Assembly (NCBI RefSeq): GCF_000514815.1
Contig: NZ_AZWQ01000017.1
Span: 1-64,000, forward strand
Direction: 5' to 3'
DNA: 64,000 nt
Source: Salinispora fenicalii
GTDB taxonomy: Bacteria; Actinomycetota; Actinomycetes; Mycobacteriales; Micromonosporaceae
The notes under the pieces are model-generated. The model made no database searches. It was not told where the DNA came from and saw nothing but the letters and a program-made list of their open reading frames with translations. Positions 33,632-42,577 of the stretch are shown in pieces. Positions within the stretch are counted from its first letter, which is position 1. The number at the start of each line of letters is the position of its first letter. A program made the position numbers and the translations under genes.

Positions 33632-34363
33632 TTCCACTCACCTCACTTAACTGGTCGCGGAACTCGTCGAACCCGGGCATGACGACAGGACGACTCGGCG
33701 ACTTGGGGGCATGGCGCACGTCACTCCACAGTCGCGTCAGTCCGGTACGTCCGCACCGGCTCCCGACCGGCCGCGCGCTCCCGACCGGTTCGGGGGTCGA
33801 ACCGGATGCGTGCAGGGATGCAACCTTACCTCGCGTTCTACGGCAGCCCGCCAACCCACACACCCCTGACCTGCACATACGGAAGAGATCACAGGACGAG
33901 GAACACAAGATAACGTTCTTGCACCCATGCGGACCAAATCGGGACAGCGCGGAACGACCACCCCAGCCACCGCGAGGGCGGACACCTCGCCATCGAGACA
34001 CCTCGGCACCGCGACGCCCCGCCGGCGCGACGGCAACTGAGGGCACAGATCGACGGGCGCCATCAGCGCGTTTCGCCCCCTCTATCCCACATCCCACACT
34101 CGATGCCCGCGAGGGCGTCCAGTCCCTGGTGTGACGTTGAGTTAAGATTGTGCTCCAAATTGACGAGGCAAGGGAGGACGGCGGCTTCGAACCGACGCGG
34201 GCCCGGGCTCCCTGAGTCGCGGTTCAGCCCCTGGTCGGAACCCCCTTTGCCGCCATCGGCCAATCACCGCTCGCCGATGGCTAACCCGCTTTCGCTACGG
34301 CCCATCCAGCCGCTCCTTGATCCCAGGGCCACGAATGCCACAGCAGGAGGTGACAGGTGACAC
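33632..34363. other. Divergent control region between the two betaine operons
   Basis: No gene is seen in about 730 bases. It separates the divergent betA and opuCB-like genes and so must hold both promoters. An inverted repeat CAAGA-N6-TCTTG at 33906-33921 is a possible operator. Shortly before opuCB, AGGAGGTGA near 34341-34349 and a second AGGTGA give ribosome binding sequences. Confidence 0.5.
33906..33921. promoter_or_regulatory. Inverted repeat, possible operator of the betaine genes
   Basis: CAAGA TAACGT TCTTG is a symmetric site with a half-site spacing of 11 bp, suitable for a dimeric regulator, placed in the divergent control region. Short, so chance occurrence cannot be excluded. 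Confidence 0.3.
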
Positions 34364-35092
34364 ATGACCTTCCTCGAATATCTACAAAGTCGGCGTGAGC
34401 TGTTACTCGCACAGACCCTTGAACACGCGACAATTGTGCTGATGTCCGTCGCCCTGGCGACGGTCATCGGCGTCTTGATCGCCCTCTGGACCTACCGCAA
34501 CCCACGCGCCCGGGCCCTCGCGACGGGTGTGGCCGCGGCCATGCTGACCATCCCGTCGTTCGCACTACTCGGCCTCCTGATCGCACCACTCGGGCTGGGC
34601 TACGCGCCCACCCTGGTGGCCCTCACCATGTACGCCCTGCTGCCGATCCTTCGGAACACCATTGTGGGTCTGAGCGAGATCGACCCAGCCCTGACCGAGG
34701 CCGCGCGGGGAATCGGCATGAGCCGACTCCGATCTCTGGCCACTGTAGAGATCCCACTCGCCTGGCCGGTCATCCTGACCGGGATTCGGGTGTCCACCCA
34801 GATGACGATGGGGATCGCCGCGATCGGGGCCTACGTCGGAGGCCCGGGGCTGGGCAACCAGATCTTCTCCGGCCTGGCCAACCTCGGCGGGGTGAACTCC
34901 CTGAACCAGGCTCTAGTCGGAACCGTCGGCGTCATTGTGCTGGCGCTCACCGTCGACTTCGCCCTCGCGCTGTTGGGCAAGCTCACCCAGGCCGGGCAAC
35001 GACCGAAGCTGTTCCGCCCCCGGCTGGCGCGCCGGCCGGCGCTCACGCCCGCCACAGCAGTCCCTTCCCCCTCCCTCGGAGGCCGAGAATGA
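34364..35092 (+). CDS. opuCB: OpuC-type osmoprotectant ABC permease (first)
   Basis: 242 aa with about five membrane helices. The EAA loop is PALTEAARGIGMSRLRSLAT, and PGLGNQIFSGLAN near the end is typical of OpuCB/OpuBB permeases for glycine betaine, choline or carnitine. ATG 34364 follows AGGTGACAC. Overlaps the ATPase gene by four bases. Confidence 0.88.
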   Translation: MTFLEYLQSRRELLLAQTLEHATIVLMSVALATVIGVLIALWTYRNPRARALATGVAAAMLTIPSFALLGLLIAPLGLGYAPTLVALTMYALLPILRNTIVGLSEIDPALTEAARGIGMSRLRSLATVEIPLAWPVILTGIRVSTQMTMGIAAIGAYVGGPGLGNQIFSGLANLGGVNSLNQALVGTVGVIVLALTVDFALALLGKLTQAGQRPKLFRPRLARRPALTPATAVPSPSLGGRE

Positions 35093-36288
35093 GCCGCGAC
35101 GTAATGATCGACCTGCAGCAGGTCAGCAAGTTCTACCGGGGACAGAAGGCCCCGGTCGTCGAGAACATGTCGATGACGATCCAGCAGGGCGAGATCATCG
35201 TCTTGGTCGGCCCCTCCGGCTGCGGCAAGACCACGACCATGAAAATGATCAACCGGTTGATCGAGCCCAGCAGCGGCCGGATTCTCATCGACGGCACGGA
35301 CGTGACCGCGCTGGACGGCAACGACCTGCGTCGGCAGATCGGCTACGTCATTCAACAGGTGGGGCTCTTCCCGCACATGAGCGTCGCCACCAACGTCGGG
35401 CTGGTGCCGAGGATGCTCGGCTGGGACCGCAAGCGGATCGAGGCCCGGGCCGACGAACTCCTCCACCTCGTCGGCCTCGAACCGGCCATCTACCGCAACC
35501 GGCTGCCCCGCCAGCTCTCCGGCGGACAGCAGCAGCGCGTCGGGGTGGCCCGCGCGCTCGCCGCGGATCCCCCGGTGATGCTGATGGACGAGCCCTTCGG
35601 CGCCACCGACCCGATGACCCGGGACCGGCTGCAGAACGAGTTCCTCCGCCTGCAGGAGCAGTTGCGCAAGACCATCGTCTTCGTCACGCACGACTTCGAC
35701 GAGGCGATCAAGATGGGCACGCGGATCGCCGTCCTCGGCGACAGGTCCAAGATTAGGCAGTTCGACACCCCGGAAAACCTGCTGGCGAATCCCGCCGACA
35801 GCACCGTGGCCCAGTTCATCGGTCGCGGTGCCCGGCTCAAGCAACTCGACCTGCGCCGGGTCGACGCGATCACGTGGGAAGACGTCCCGCTGATCGCGCC
35901 GGACAAGGCCACCAACGGCGCGAAGCGCCAGCTGGAGCAGGCCGAAGGCTCGTCAGCGTTGACCGTGGACGCCGACAATAGGCCGCTGCGCTGGGTCAAC
36001 GCCCATGATCTGACCACTGACGCGGGCGCTCTCGCGGGGGCCGGCCAGACGGTGACGACGGTCGAGCCACAGGCGACGCTCCGCGACGCCCTGGACGCGA
36101 TGCTCGCCTCTCGCGACGGCGCCGCGGTCGTGGTGGACGAGCACGGTCGCTACGCCGGCACGGTGACGCTCGACGGCCTGATGCAGGTGATCCACCACAC
36201 GCCAGAGCCGGAGGAGCCGGGCGCCGGGGTCCCCGACCAGCGTGCGGGTGCGGCCCCCGCCGCCGAGCTCACCCCGGAGCAGCGATGA
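35089..36288 (+). CDS. opuCA: OpuC-type osmoprotectant ABC ATPase with CBS domain
   Basis: 399 aa. Walker A GPSGCGKTTTMKMIN, signature LSGGQQQRVG, Walker B VMLMDEPFGATD, H-loop FVTHD. The C-terminal CBS region (ATLRDALDAMLASRDGAAVV, then AGTVTLDGLMQVI) is found in OpuCA and may sense ionic strength or a nucleotide (c-di-AMP binds the OpuCA CBS domains in some Firmicutes). Four-base overlaps on both sides. Confidence 0.9.
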   Translation: MSRDVMIDLQQVSKFYRGQKAPVVENMSMTIQQGEIIVLVGPSGCGKTTTMKMINRLIEPSSGRILIDGTDVTALDGNDLRRQIGYVIQQVGLFPHMSVATNVGLVPRMLGWDRKRIEARADELLHLVGLEPAIYRNRLPRQLSGGQQQRVGVARALAADPPVMLMDEPFGATDPMTRDRLQNEFLRLQEQLRKTIVFVTHDFDEAIKMGTRIAVLGDRSKIRQFDTPENLLANPADSTVAQFIGRGARLKQLDLRRVDAITWEDVPLIAPDKATNGAKRQLEQAEGSSALTVDADNRPLRWVNAHDLTTDAGALAGAGQTVTTVEPQATLRDALDAMLASRDGAAVVVDEHGRYAGTVTLDGLMQVIHHTPEPEEPGAGVPDQRAGAAPAAELTPEQR

Positions 36289-37070
36289 GCAGCGCCACCC
36301 AGATCCGGGCCGAGGAGACCGTACTCACTCCGCCGTCCCGCTGGCACGGGCTGCTGCGGCGACACGCCACGATGCCGGCGATCCTCGCGGTGGTGCTGCT
36401 CGGCACCTACCTCTGGGTCAACGCCACGGATCTGGACGACATCGAACAGCGCGCGCTGAAAACTAGCGAACTACTGCGGGCGGTCGGTGAGCATGTGACG
36501 CTCACCGCACTGACCACCGTGCTCGTCGTGGCGATCGCCGGTGGGGGTGGCATCCTGCTCACCCGTCCGTCCATGCGGTGGCTGGCTCCGTTCGCCACCG
36601 GCCTGGCCAACATCGGCCAGGCGACTCCGGCGATCGGGCTGCTCGTCCTGTTGAGCATCTACCTCGGCATCGGCTTCTCGACCACGTTGATCTGCCTGGT
36701 CGCCTACTCCGTCCTCCCGGTACTCCAGAACACCATCGTCGGGATCAACCAGGTGGACCGCCATCTCATCGAGGCGGGACGGGGCATCGGTATGTCGCCG
36801 CTGGCCGTCCTGCTCCGGATCGAACTGCCGTTGGCCGTTCCCGTGATCCTCGCCGGGGTGCGGACCGCACTCGTCCTCGCCGTCGGCGTGGCCACCCTCG
36901 CCACGTTCATTAGCGCCGGAGGTCTGGGCTCGCTGATCGTGACCGGGATCAAGCTCCAACGCGAGACAGTCCTCGTCACCGGAGCCGTCCTGACCGCGAC
37001 CCTGGCGTTGACGCTGGACTGGCTGGGCGGAGTGATCTCCGACCTGCTCCGGCCCCGTGGGCTCGACTGA
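36285..37070 (+). CDS. opuCD: OpuC-type osmoprotectant ABC permease (second)
   Basis: 261 aa. Longer N-terminus than the first permease; the EAA loop is HLIEAGRGIGMSPLAVLLRI, followed by ISAGGLGSLIVTGI. Pairs with the 34364 product to form the channel. ATGA overlap with the ATPase gene. Confidence 0.88.
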   Translation: MSSATQIRAEETVLTPPSRWHGLLRRHATMPAILAVVLLGTYLWVNATDLDDIEQRALKTSELLRAVGEHVTLTALTTVLVVAIAGGGGILLTRPSMRWLAPFATGLANIGQATPAIGLLVLLSIYLGIGFSTTLICLVAYSVLPVLQNTIVGINQVDRHLIEAGRGIGMSPLAVLLRIELPLAVPVILAGVRTALVLAVGVATLATFISAGGLGSLIVTGIKLQRETVLVTGAVLTATLALTLDWLGGVISDLLRPRGLD

Positions 37071-37129
37071 ACGGCGTCATCACACACCTACCCACCACCC
37101 GACACTCGCACTACCCAAGGAAGGTAACG

Positions 37130-38113
37130 ATGCGAAATCGAACTGCACTCACCCGCCTGATGGCCGGTTCCGCGGTGGTCGCCCTCGCGCTCACCGGCTG
37201 CTCGGTGACGACTGAAGACTCCGGCACCGACGTCGCGGTCGGCGAGGGATCGATCAAGGAGGACGCCACCCTCAAGGGACAGACCATCGTCGTCGGTTCC
37301 AAGGACTTCACCGAGAACATCGTCTTCGGGCACATCACGATGCAGGCGCTGACCGCCGCCGGCGCTGAGGTCGAGGACCAGACCAACATCAAGGGCTCGG
37401 TCAACGTCCGCAAGGCACTGCTCAGCGGCGACGTCGACGTCTACTGGGACTACACCGGTACGGCGTGGATCACCTACCTCGACCACACGGACCCGATCCA
37501 GGACTCCGCCGAGCAGTACGCGGCCGTGGTCAAGGAGGACAAGGAGAAGAACAACGTGGTCTGGGGGGCGTACGCTCCCGCGAACAACACCTACGCCATC
37601 GCGCTACGGGAGGAGAAGGCGGCGGAGTGGAACCTCACGACCGTCTCTGACCTGGCCGAGTTCGCCAAGAGCAACCCGCAGGAGGCGACGTTCTGCCTGG
37701 AGACCGAGTTCGTCGGGCGTAACGACGGCTGGCCCGGAATGACCGCGGCGTACGGGATGGACATCCCGGCGGACAACGTCAAGGTCGTCGACACCGGCGT
37801 CGTCTACACCGAGACGAAGAAGGGTGAGGCCTGCAACTTCGGCGAGGTCTTCACCACCGACGGCCGGATCAGCCACCTGAACCTGCGGGTGCTGGAGGAT
37901 GACCAGAGCTTCTTCCCGATCTACAACCCGGCTCCCACCCTCAACGGCGAGACCGCCGAGTCGTACGGCGCCATCCTGACGATCCTCGAGCCGGTGATCG
38001 CCAAGCTCGACGACGACACCCTCCGCGGGCTCAACGAGAAGATCGACGTCCAGGGCGAGCCGGTGGCCCAGGTCGTCTCCGAGTGGATGAAGGCCGAGGG
38101 CTTCATCGGCTAA
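37130..38113 (+). CDS. opuCC: OpuC-type osmoprotectant-binding lipoprotein
   Basis: 327 aa. Lipobox ALTGC. QTIVVGSKDFTENIVFGHIT and DVYWDYTGTAWITYL are hallmark blocks of OpuCC/OpuBC/ProX binding proteins, containing aromatic residues of the ligand pocket. Last gene of the plus-strand operon, followed by a terminator. The substrate could be betaine, carnitine or choline. Confidence 0.9.
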   Translation: MRNRTALTRLMAGSAVVALALTGCSVTTEDSGTDVAVGEGSIKEDATLKGQTIVVGSKDFTENIVFGHITMQALTAAGAEVEDQTNIKGSVNVRKALLSGDVDVYWDYTGTAWITYLDHTDPIQDSAEQYAAVVKEDKEKNNVVWGAYAPANNTYAIALREEKAAEWNLTTVSDLAEFAKSNPQEATFCLETEFVGRNDGWPGMTAAYGMDIPADNVKVVDTGVVYTETKKGEACNFGEVFTTDGRISHLNLRVLEDDQSFFPIYNPAPTLNGETAESYGAILTILEPVIAKLDDDTLRGLNEKIDVQGEPVAQVVSEWMKAEGFIG

Positions 38114-38136
38114 GGCACCTCGACCGCCGTACCACC

Positions 38137-38176
38137 GCCGCCGATGCCGCCCCTACGTCCGGGTGGCGTCGGCGGC
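38137..38176. terminator. Terminator between convergent operons
   Basis: GCCGCCGATGCCGCCC and GGGTGGCGTCGGCGGC pair over 16 positions (two G-U pairs on one strand) around an eight-base loop, 24 bases after the opuCC-like stop. Confidence 0.7.
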
Positions 38177-38247
38177 GCTCCGGCTTCGCCCCCGGTATGA
38201 CCCGGTGTGACGCACCCGATGGCGCTACTTCGGCCCCGCAACCCACG

Positions 38248-40968
38248 CTAGTTCTGGGCCACCACAACCGCGAATGGCGTCTGCTCGCGGGCCTGGCCGA
38301 GTGGATTGTCGGTGAACGCCTCCACCAACACCGCGTCCGGTAGATCGGCGTCCCGACCCAAGATATCCTGACCGAAGTCATTGGCATCGATGATAATCGT
38401 GCCGCCGAACCGCTCCGCGAAGTCGGCGGGCACGGCCGCCCGGACCGCCGCCGAGATGTCTCGGGCCACCCGATCCGGATTGTGCGGCGCCAGCTTCGCC
38501 GACACGTTCGCCGGGTAGGCCGAGTATTCGGTGGGCCCGTCGATGGCACGTGCCGCCGAACCCGCGATCCGGTAGAACAGCCCCCGTCGCCCGACCGCCT
38601 TACCAGCCGCCCCGGCCGCTGCAGCGGCCAGGATGCGGGGCAGACCCACCTCCTGGATGGCTAGCTGCATCGTGGCCGGATGCCCCAGCCCAATGCCGTA
38701 CGGCGTGCGCAGGACGCCGCGCGATAGCAGCCGCGCCCAGGCCCCGCTCCTGATGTCGGTCACGTTGAATATTCGTCCCTGCGCGACCGCAACCACCTTC
38801 TCGCTGACGAACAGGTACCAGGGACCGGCGGTTGCCAGCTGCTGGGTGGCAGGGGGCATCTCGCCCCCCTGTTTGTAGAACTCGCCGACCCGGTTGACGG
38901 CGAGCGCGGGAACATCGTCGCCGGTCGCGATGAGGTCGGTCTGCAGCGGAAACCGGGCCCAGGTGCCACTGGGCGTCAGCAACTCCTTCCCCTGGTTGGG
39001 CACGAAGTCCGGCTTCGGCAGCGCTTGTGGGTCTACGCCCGGGTCGGTGTCCGGACCGGCACCCCGCTGGACGGCGACCCGGGCCGGCTCCACCGGCCCT
39101 GATCCGACCGCCTCGCTGGTCGGCGGGGAGTCGATGAACTCGCGCAGCCACAGTTCAACGTTGAGCATCCGCCAGAACGTCATGGTTTCCACACCGCCTC
39201 GGCCAGCGACGTAATCCTCGAATGCCTGGAGTACGGCTCGCTGGTCGAAGTAGGGTCGCGCACCGAACGACCGAGAGGCGAAGATCAGATAAACGTCATT
39301 CTTGATGCGCTGGAACCAGCTGTCCTCGGGCGTGGTGAAGCCAATCTTGTTGCGGCGTCGATTCACCAATCGGGGCAGCAGGTCGATGGTCGCGTCCCGC
39401 AGCGCCCGCTTGTTCCATCCGTGGTGGATAATTGCGGACGGGTCGAACGACCACACGGTACGCACCAGCGCGGCATCAAGAAACGGCACCCGACCCTCGA
39501 TCGAGAATCGCATACTATTTCGATCCTCGTAGCGGAGCAACGCGGGCAGGCTGTGCCGGAAAAGGTCAGAGGCCAGCCGGGCCTTGATGTCATTGCGCAC
39601 CATCGGGAAGCGCTCGTCCCGATAGGTTTCGGTGAAGTCCCGACCCAGCAGGTTGGCGATCGGTGTCCGCCGCCGACGGCCAACGACATCGGTCAACCGG
39701 GTGCGGCCGAGGCGCCAGAGCACATCGACGGAGCGAAGCAGTTCTCCGGCCATCCGGCTACCGCGCAGGCCGCGCAGGTGCACCAGGTAGTAGGGCAGGT
39801 AGCCGGCGAGCAGTTCGTCGGCGCCCTGACCGTCGAGCATCACCGTCACATGCTGGCTCGCCTCACGCATCACGCAGTACTGCGCGTACGGTCCGGTGGA
39901 GATGACCGGTTCTTCCTGGGTCCGAATGAAGTCCCGCAGATCAACCAGAAAGCGGTCCGGGGTCGGCCGCACCTTGTGCACCTGGAGCGTCTCGGTGCAG
40001 TTGGCCGCGACCGCGTCGACGTAGCGCTCCTCGTCGTTTCGTTCCCCCGGGAAGACCGCGGAGAAGGTCTGTTGCATCGCACCAACCGGTCGGGCGGCGT
40101 CGTCGGCGGAGGCCATCATGCGGTGAATGCTGGCCACCACCGTCGAGGAGTCCAGGCCACCGGAGAGGGCCGCGCCGACCGGAACGTCGCTGACCAGTCG
40201 CGCCTGGATCGCTTGATCGAGCGCCGCCCGGAACCGTTGCTGGGCTGCCTGGTCATAGGGGGTCGGCGCCGCCGCCAGCGCGTCCATGTCGTCGTAGAGG
40301 CGGGTGTAGGTCGAGCGCTGGACTGCACCGTCGGAGGTGAGCAGGGCGACCTCCCCCGGCATCAACCGGGTGACCCCGTCGAAGAACGTCCGTGGGGTGT
40401 CGTCGTGGATCCGGAACCGTAGATATCGGTAGATGGTGCGGTCATCGGGCTTGGGCGTAACCGCACCGGTGACGAACAGGGGACGGATCTCACTAGCGAA
40501 GAAGACCCGTCCGTCGCCATCGTCGGCGAGGTACAGCGGTTTGATACCGAAGTGGTCCCGGGCCAGCACCACCTCGCCACGCTCCAGATCGGCGATTGCC
40601 AGGGCGAACATTCCGTTGAAACGGTCGAAGGCGGCCTGGCCCCATTGGATCCACGCGGTCAGCACCACCTCGGTGTCACTCTCGGTGGCGAATCGATGCC
40701 CGAGATCGCTCAACTCCGCGCGCAGCTCACGATAGTTGTAGACCTCGCCGTTGTAGACCAGCACGTACCGGCCATCCGCCGAGTGCAACGGTTGCTTCCC
40801 ACCGGCTCGGTCGATGACCGCCAGCCGCCGGTGCGCCAACCCGATCAGCCCGTCGGCCAGGTAGCCGTCTCCGTCGGGGCCACGGTGAACCTGGGCATCG
40901 GCCATCCGGCGAAGCACCGGCTCACCCCAGAATGCGCTGATACCGGTGTATCCTGCTATCCCGCACAT
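38248..40968 (-). CDS. Asparagine synthetase-like protein fused to an F420-0:glutamate ligase (CofE)-like domain
   Basis: 906 aa. Residues 1 to about 620 are a complete class-II asparagine synthetase: nucleophile Cys2 (MCGIAGYTG), LAHRRLAVID, NGEVYNYRELR, and PP-loop LSGGLDSSTV near residue 267. After a Pro-rich linker, residues about 655-906 match CofE-type ligases: VVAVAQGRIFNVTDIRSGAW, TPYGIGLGHPATMQLAIQEV, GRRGLFYRIAGSAARAIDGP, NDFGQDILG, DNPLGQAREQTPF. One chain thus couples an amidotransferase with a GTP-type peptide ligase fold. SD AGAGGTGATC precedes ATG 40968; 59 bp behind a beta-helix gene. Confidence 0.82.
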   Translation of the reverse strand: MCGIAGYTGISAFWGEPVLRRMADAQVHRGPDGDGYLADGLIGLAHRRLAVIDRAGGKQPLHSADGRYVLVYNGEVYNYRELRAELSDLGHRFATESDTEVVLTAWIQWGQAAFDRFNGMFALAIADLERGEVVLARDHFGIKPLYLADDGDGRVFFASEIRPLFVTGAVTPKPDDRTIYRYLRFRIHDDTPRTFFDGVTRLMPGEVALLTSDGAVQRSTYTRLYDDMDALAAAPTPYDQAAQQRFRAALDQAIQARLVSDVPVGAALSGGLDSSTVVASIHRMMASADDAARPVGAMQQTFSAVFPGERNDEERYVDAVAANCTETLQVHKVRPTPDRFLVDLRDFIRTQEEPVISTGPYAQYCVMREASQHVTVMLDGQGADELLAGYLPYYLVHLRGLRGSRMAGELLRSVDVLWRLGRTRLTDVVGRRRRTPIANLLGRDFTETYRDERFPMVRNDIKARLASDLFRHSLPALLRYEDRNSMRFSIEGRVPFLDAALVRTVWSFDPSAIIHHGWNKRALRDATIDLLPRLVNRRRNKIGFTTPEDSWFQRIKNDVYLIFASRSFGARPYFDQRAVLQAFEDYVAGRGGVETMTFWRMLNVELWLREFIDSPPTSEAVGSGPVEPARVAVQRGAGPDTDPGVDPQALPKPDFVPNQGKELLTPSGTWARFPLQTDLIATGDDVPALAVNRVGEFYKQGGEMPPATQQLATAGPWYLFVSEKVVAVAQGRIFNVTDIRSGAWARLLSRGVLRTPYGIGLGHPATMQLAIQEVGLPRILAAAAAGAAGKAVGRRGLFYRIAGSAARAIDGPTEYSAYPANVSAKLAPHNPDRVARDISAAVRAAVPADFAERFGGTIIIDANDFGQDILGRDADLPDAVLVEAFTDNPLGQAREQTPFAVVVAQN

Positions 40969-41027
40969 TAGAAGATCACCTCTGGGTTCACGATTCGCGT
41001 GTTGTTTGATGGGGTTTTCACCGCGGT

Positions 41028-42329
41028 TCAGCCCGGACAGCCGGCGACATTGACGCAGTTATTCGGCTGATTCTTGATCACCACTGTGCCGGTGGCCGAA
41101 TTCAGCTCGACGGTTCCACCAACCTCGTTGAAGACACCACCACCGTCGGCGACCGCGATGTTCTTCGTGATCGTGGCGCCGTAGAGGGCGAGCGCGCCGG
41201 CGGCATCGTTGTAGACACCCCCGCCCCGAGTGGCTTGATTGTCCCGAACCTCGGTGCCGAACAGCGCCAACGCTCCGGCGTTGAAGACGCCCCCGCCATC
41301 GGTGTTGGCGGTGTTGCCCTTGATGAGCCCCTGCTGCACGGTCGCGGAGGACGTACTGCCGATGATCAGTCCGCCACCCCCGCTGCGGGCCGCGTTGTCG
41401 CCGATAGCGACCCGCCGCAGGTGTAGCTGCACGGAGATGGCGACGACCCCGCCGCCCTCGGTGTTGGAGGAGTTACGAAGCACGTGCGAGTCGGTGAGCA
41501 GGGCGCTGCCTCCGGTGGCGAGCAGCCCGCCGCCGATGACCGAGGTTGCCCGGTTTCCGGTGATCGCACTGCCGGCGACGACCACGGACCCGGCGCTGGA
41601 GATGCCCCCGCCGTTCGCGCTGACGTTCTCGCCCACGGCGGAGGAGTCCAACTCGAGAGCACCGGTGCTGGCGACCCCACCCCCACTCGCACCGGCGGTG
41701 TTCCGTTCGATGTGGGAGTCCCGGACGGTGGCGGTGCCCGCGTTCCGAATACCGCCGCCCTCCTGGGCGCTGATGTTGCGCGCGATCCTGCTGCGCTCAA
41801 GGGCGAGGGCACCACCGGCGGCTACGAAGATCCCCCCGCCGTCCTCGTCGGTCTGGCCGCCGGTGATCTTCAGGTGGTTGAGGGTGAGGTCGCCACCGGT
41901 GTCGACGGTGAAGATCCGGAACTCGTCCACGGCGGCGGCGCGTTCGATCGTGGTGTTCTTGCCGCCGTTGAGGGTGATCGGGGTGACGATCGCCGGCAGA
42001 CCGGCACCGTCGATGTCCGCGGTGAGCAGGTAGGTGCACTCCTTGGCCAGGTCGAACACACCGCCGCCGGTGGCGTTCGCGGACGTGATCGCGGCGATCA
42101 GCAAATCGGCGTCACAGGGGACCGGGGTGCCCTTCGGCCGCTGCTGCTCATCGGCTCCGGTGCCGGCGCGTCCGACCGCGTCGGCGGCCGGGGCAGCAGC
42201 GAGGCCGACCAGGGCGAGAGCCAGGCCAACCGCCCCGGCGAACCCGGGGGCGGACCACCGCCGGTCCCGGATGCGGTTCACACCCGGTCGCTCCGGTCCA
42301 CCTCTGTGGTCGTGGTCCTGATGCCTCAT
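41028..42329 (-). CDS. Secreted right-handed beta-helix repeat protein, paralog 1
   Basis: 433 aa. Signal region GFAGAVGLALALVGLAAAPA. The common N-module follows: GTPVPCDADLLIAAITSANA, CTYLLTADIDGAGL, TPITLNGGKNTTIERAAAVD. Then come about ten turns of 22-25 residues with GGG at each corner (SAQEGGGIRNAGTATVRDSH), a pectate-lyase-like solenoid. It ends NNCVNVAGCPG; paired Cys at both ends probably form disulfides. No catalytic site recognised; it may be an adhesin or polymer-binding surface protein. Confidence 0.85.
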   Translation of the reverse strand: MRHQDHDHRGGPERPGVNRIRDRRWSAPGFAGAVGLALALVGLAAAPAADAVGRAGTGADEQQRPKGTPVPCDADLLIAAITSANATGGGVFDLAKECTYLLTADIDGAGLPAIVTPITLNGGKNTTIERAAAVDEFRIFTVDTGGDLTLNHLKITGGQTDEDGGGIFVAAGGALALERSRIARNISAQEGGGIRNAGTATVRDSHIERNTAGASGGGVASTGALELDSSAVGENVSANGGGISSAGSVVVAGSAITGNRATSVIGGGLLATGGSALLTDSHVLRNSSNTEGGGVVAISVQLHLRRVAIGDNAARSGGGGLIIGSTSSATVQQGLIKGNTANTDGGGVFNAGALALFGTEVRDNQATRGGGVYNDAAGALALYGATITKNIAVADGGGVFNEVGGTVELNSATGTVVIKNQPNNCVNVAGCPG

Positions 42330-42439
42330 CGCGGTGTCGGTGCCTTCCCCTGAACGGCGAAGAAACGCCGCCGACCGAGGCCAGCCCGGCGCGGTGTCCC
42401 TCGGCTACCGAACCGGTGGTAGCCGACACCCGAACGCTA
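42330..42439 (-). promoter_or_regulatory. Promoter and structured leader of beta-helix gene 1
   Basis: -10 box TAGCGT (complement of 42434-42439) with TTCTTG 17 bases further upstream. The leader has stem P1 GGCTACC/GGTAGCC, then GAGGGA...TTTCTTCGCCG and GGGGAAGG before the start codon. The same element precedes the other three paralogs. Confidence 0.6.
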
Positions 42440-42515
42440 AGCCGACAAAGACCCCACAAGAACATGAACCCGAAAATTAGTCCCCGAACAGGGTGCTGAC
42501 AAGCAATGAAGCTAA

Positions 42516-42534
42516 ATAGGTTAGCCTAACCTAA
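42516..42534 (+). promoter_or_regulatory. DmdR/IdeR-type iron box
   Basis: ATAGGTTAGCCTAACCTAA matches the 19-bp actinobacterial iron box TTAGGTTAGGCTAACCTAA at almost every position, with dyad symmetry. It lies 43 bases before the siderophore-binding protein gene, so iron-loaded DmdR/IdeR should repress this operon. Confidence 0.92.
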
Positions 42535-42577
42535 TTCTGCGGGAGCGTGTGGCGCTCCGGCCCGAACAAGGATCGTT

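Noticed and set aside
38248..39010. Independent gene for the CofE-like domain
   Set aside because: The frame is continuous with AsnB and no ribosome binding site with a start is evident in the linker.
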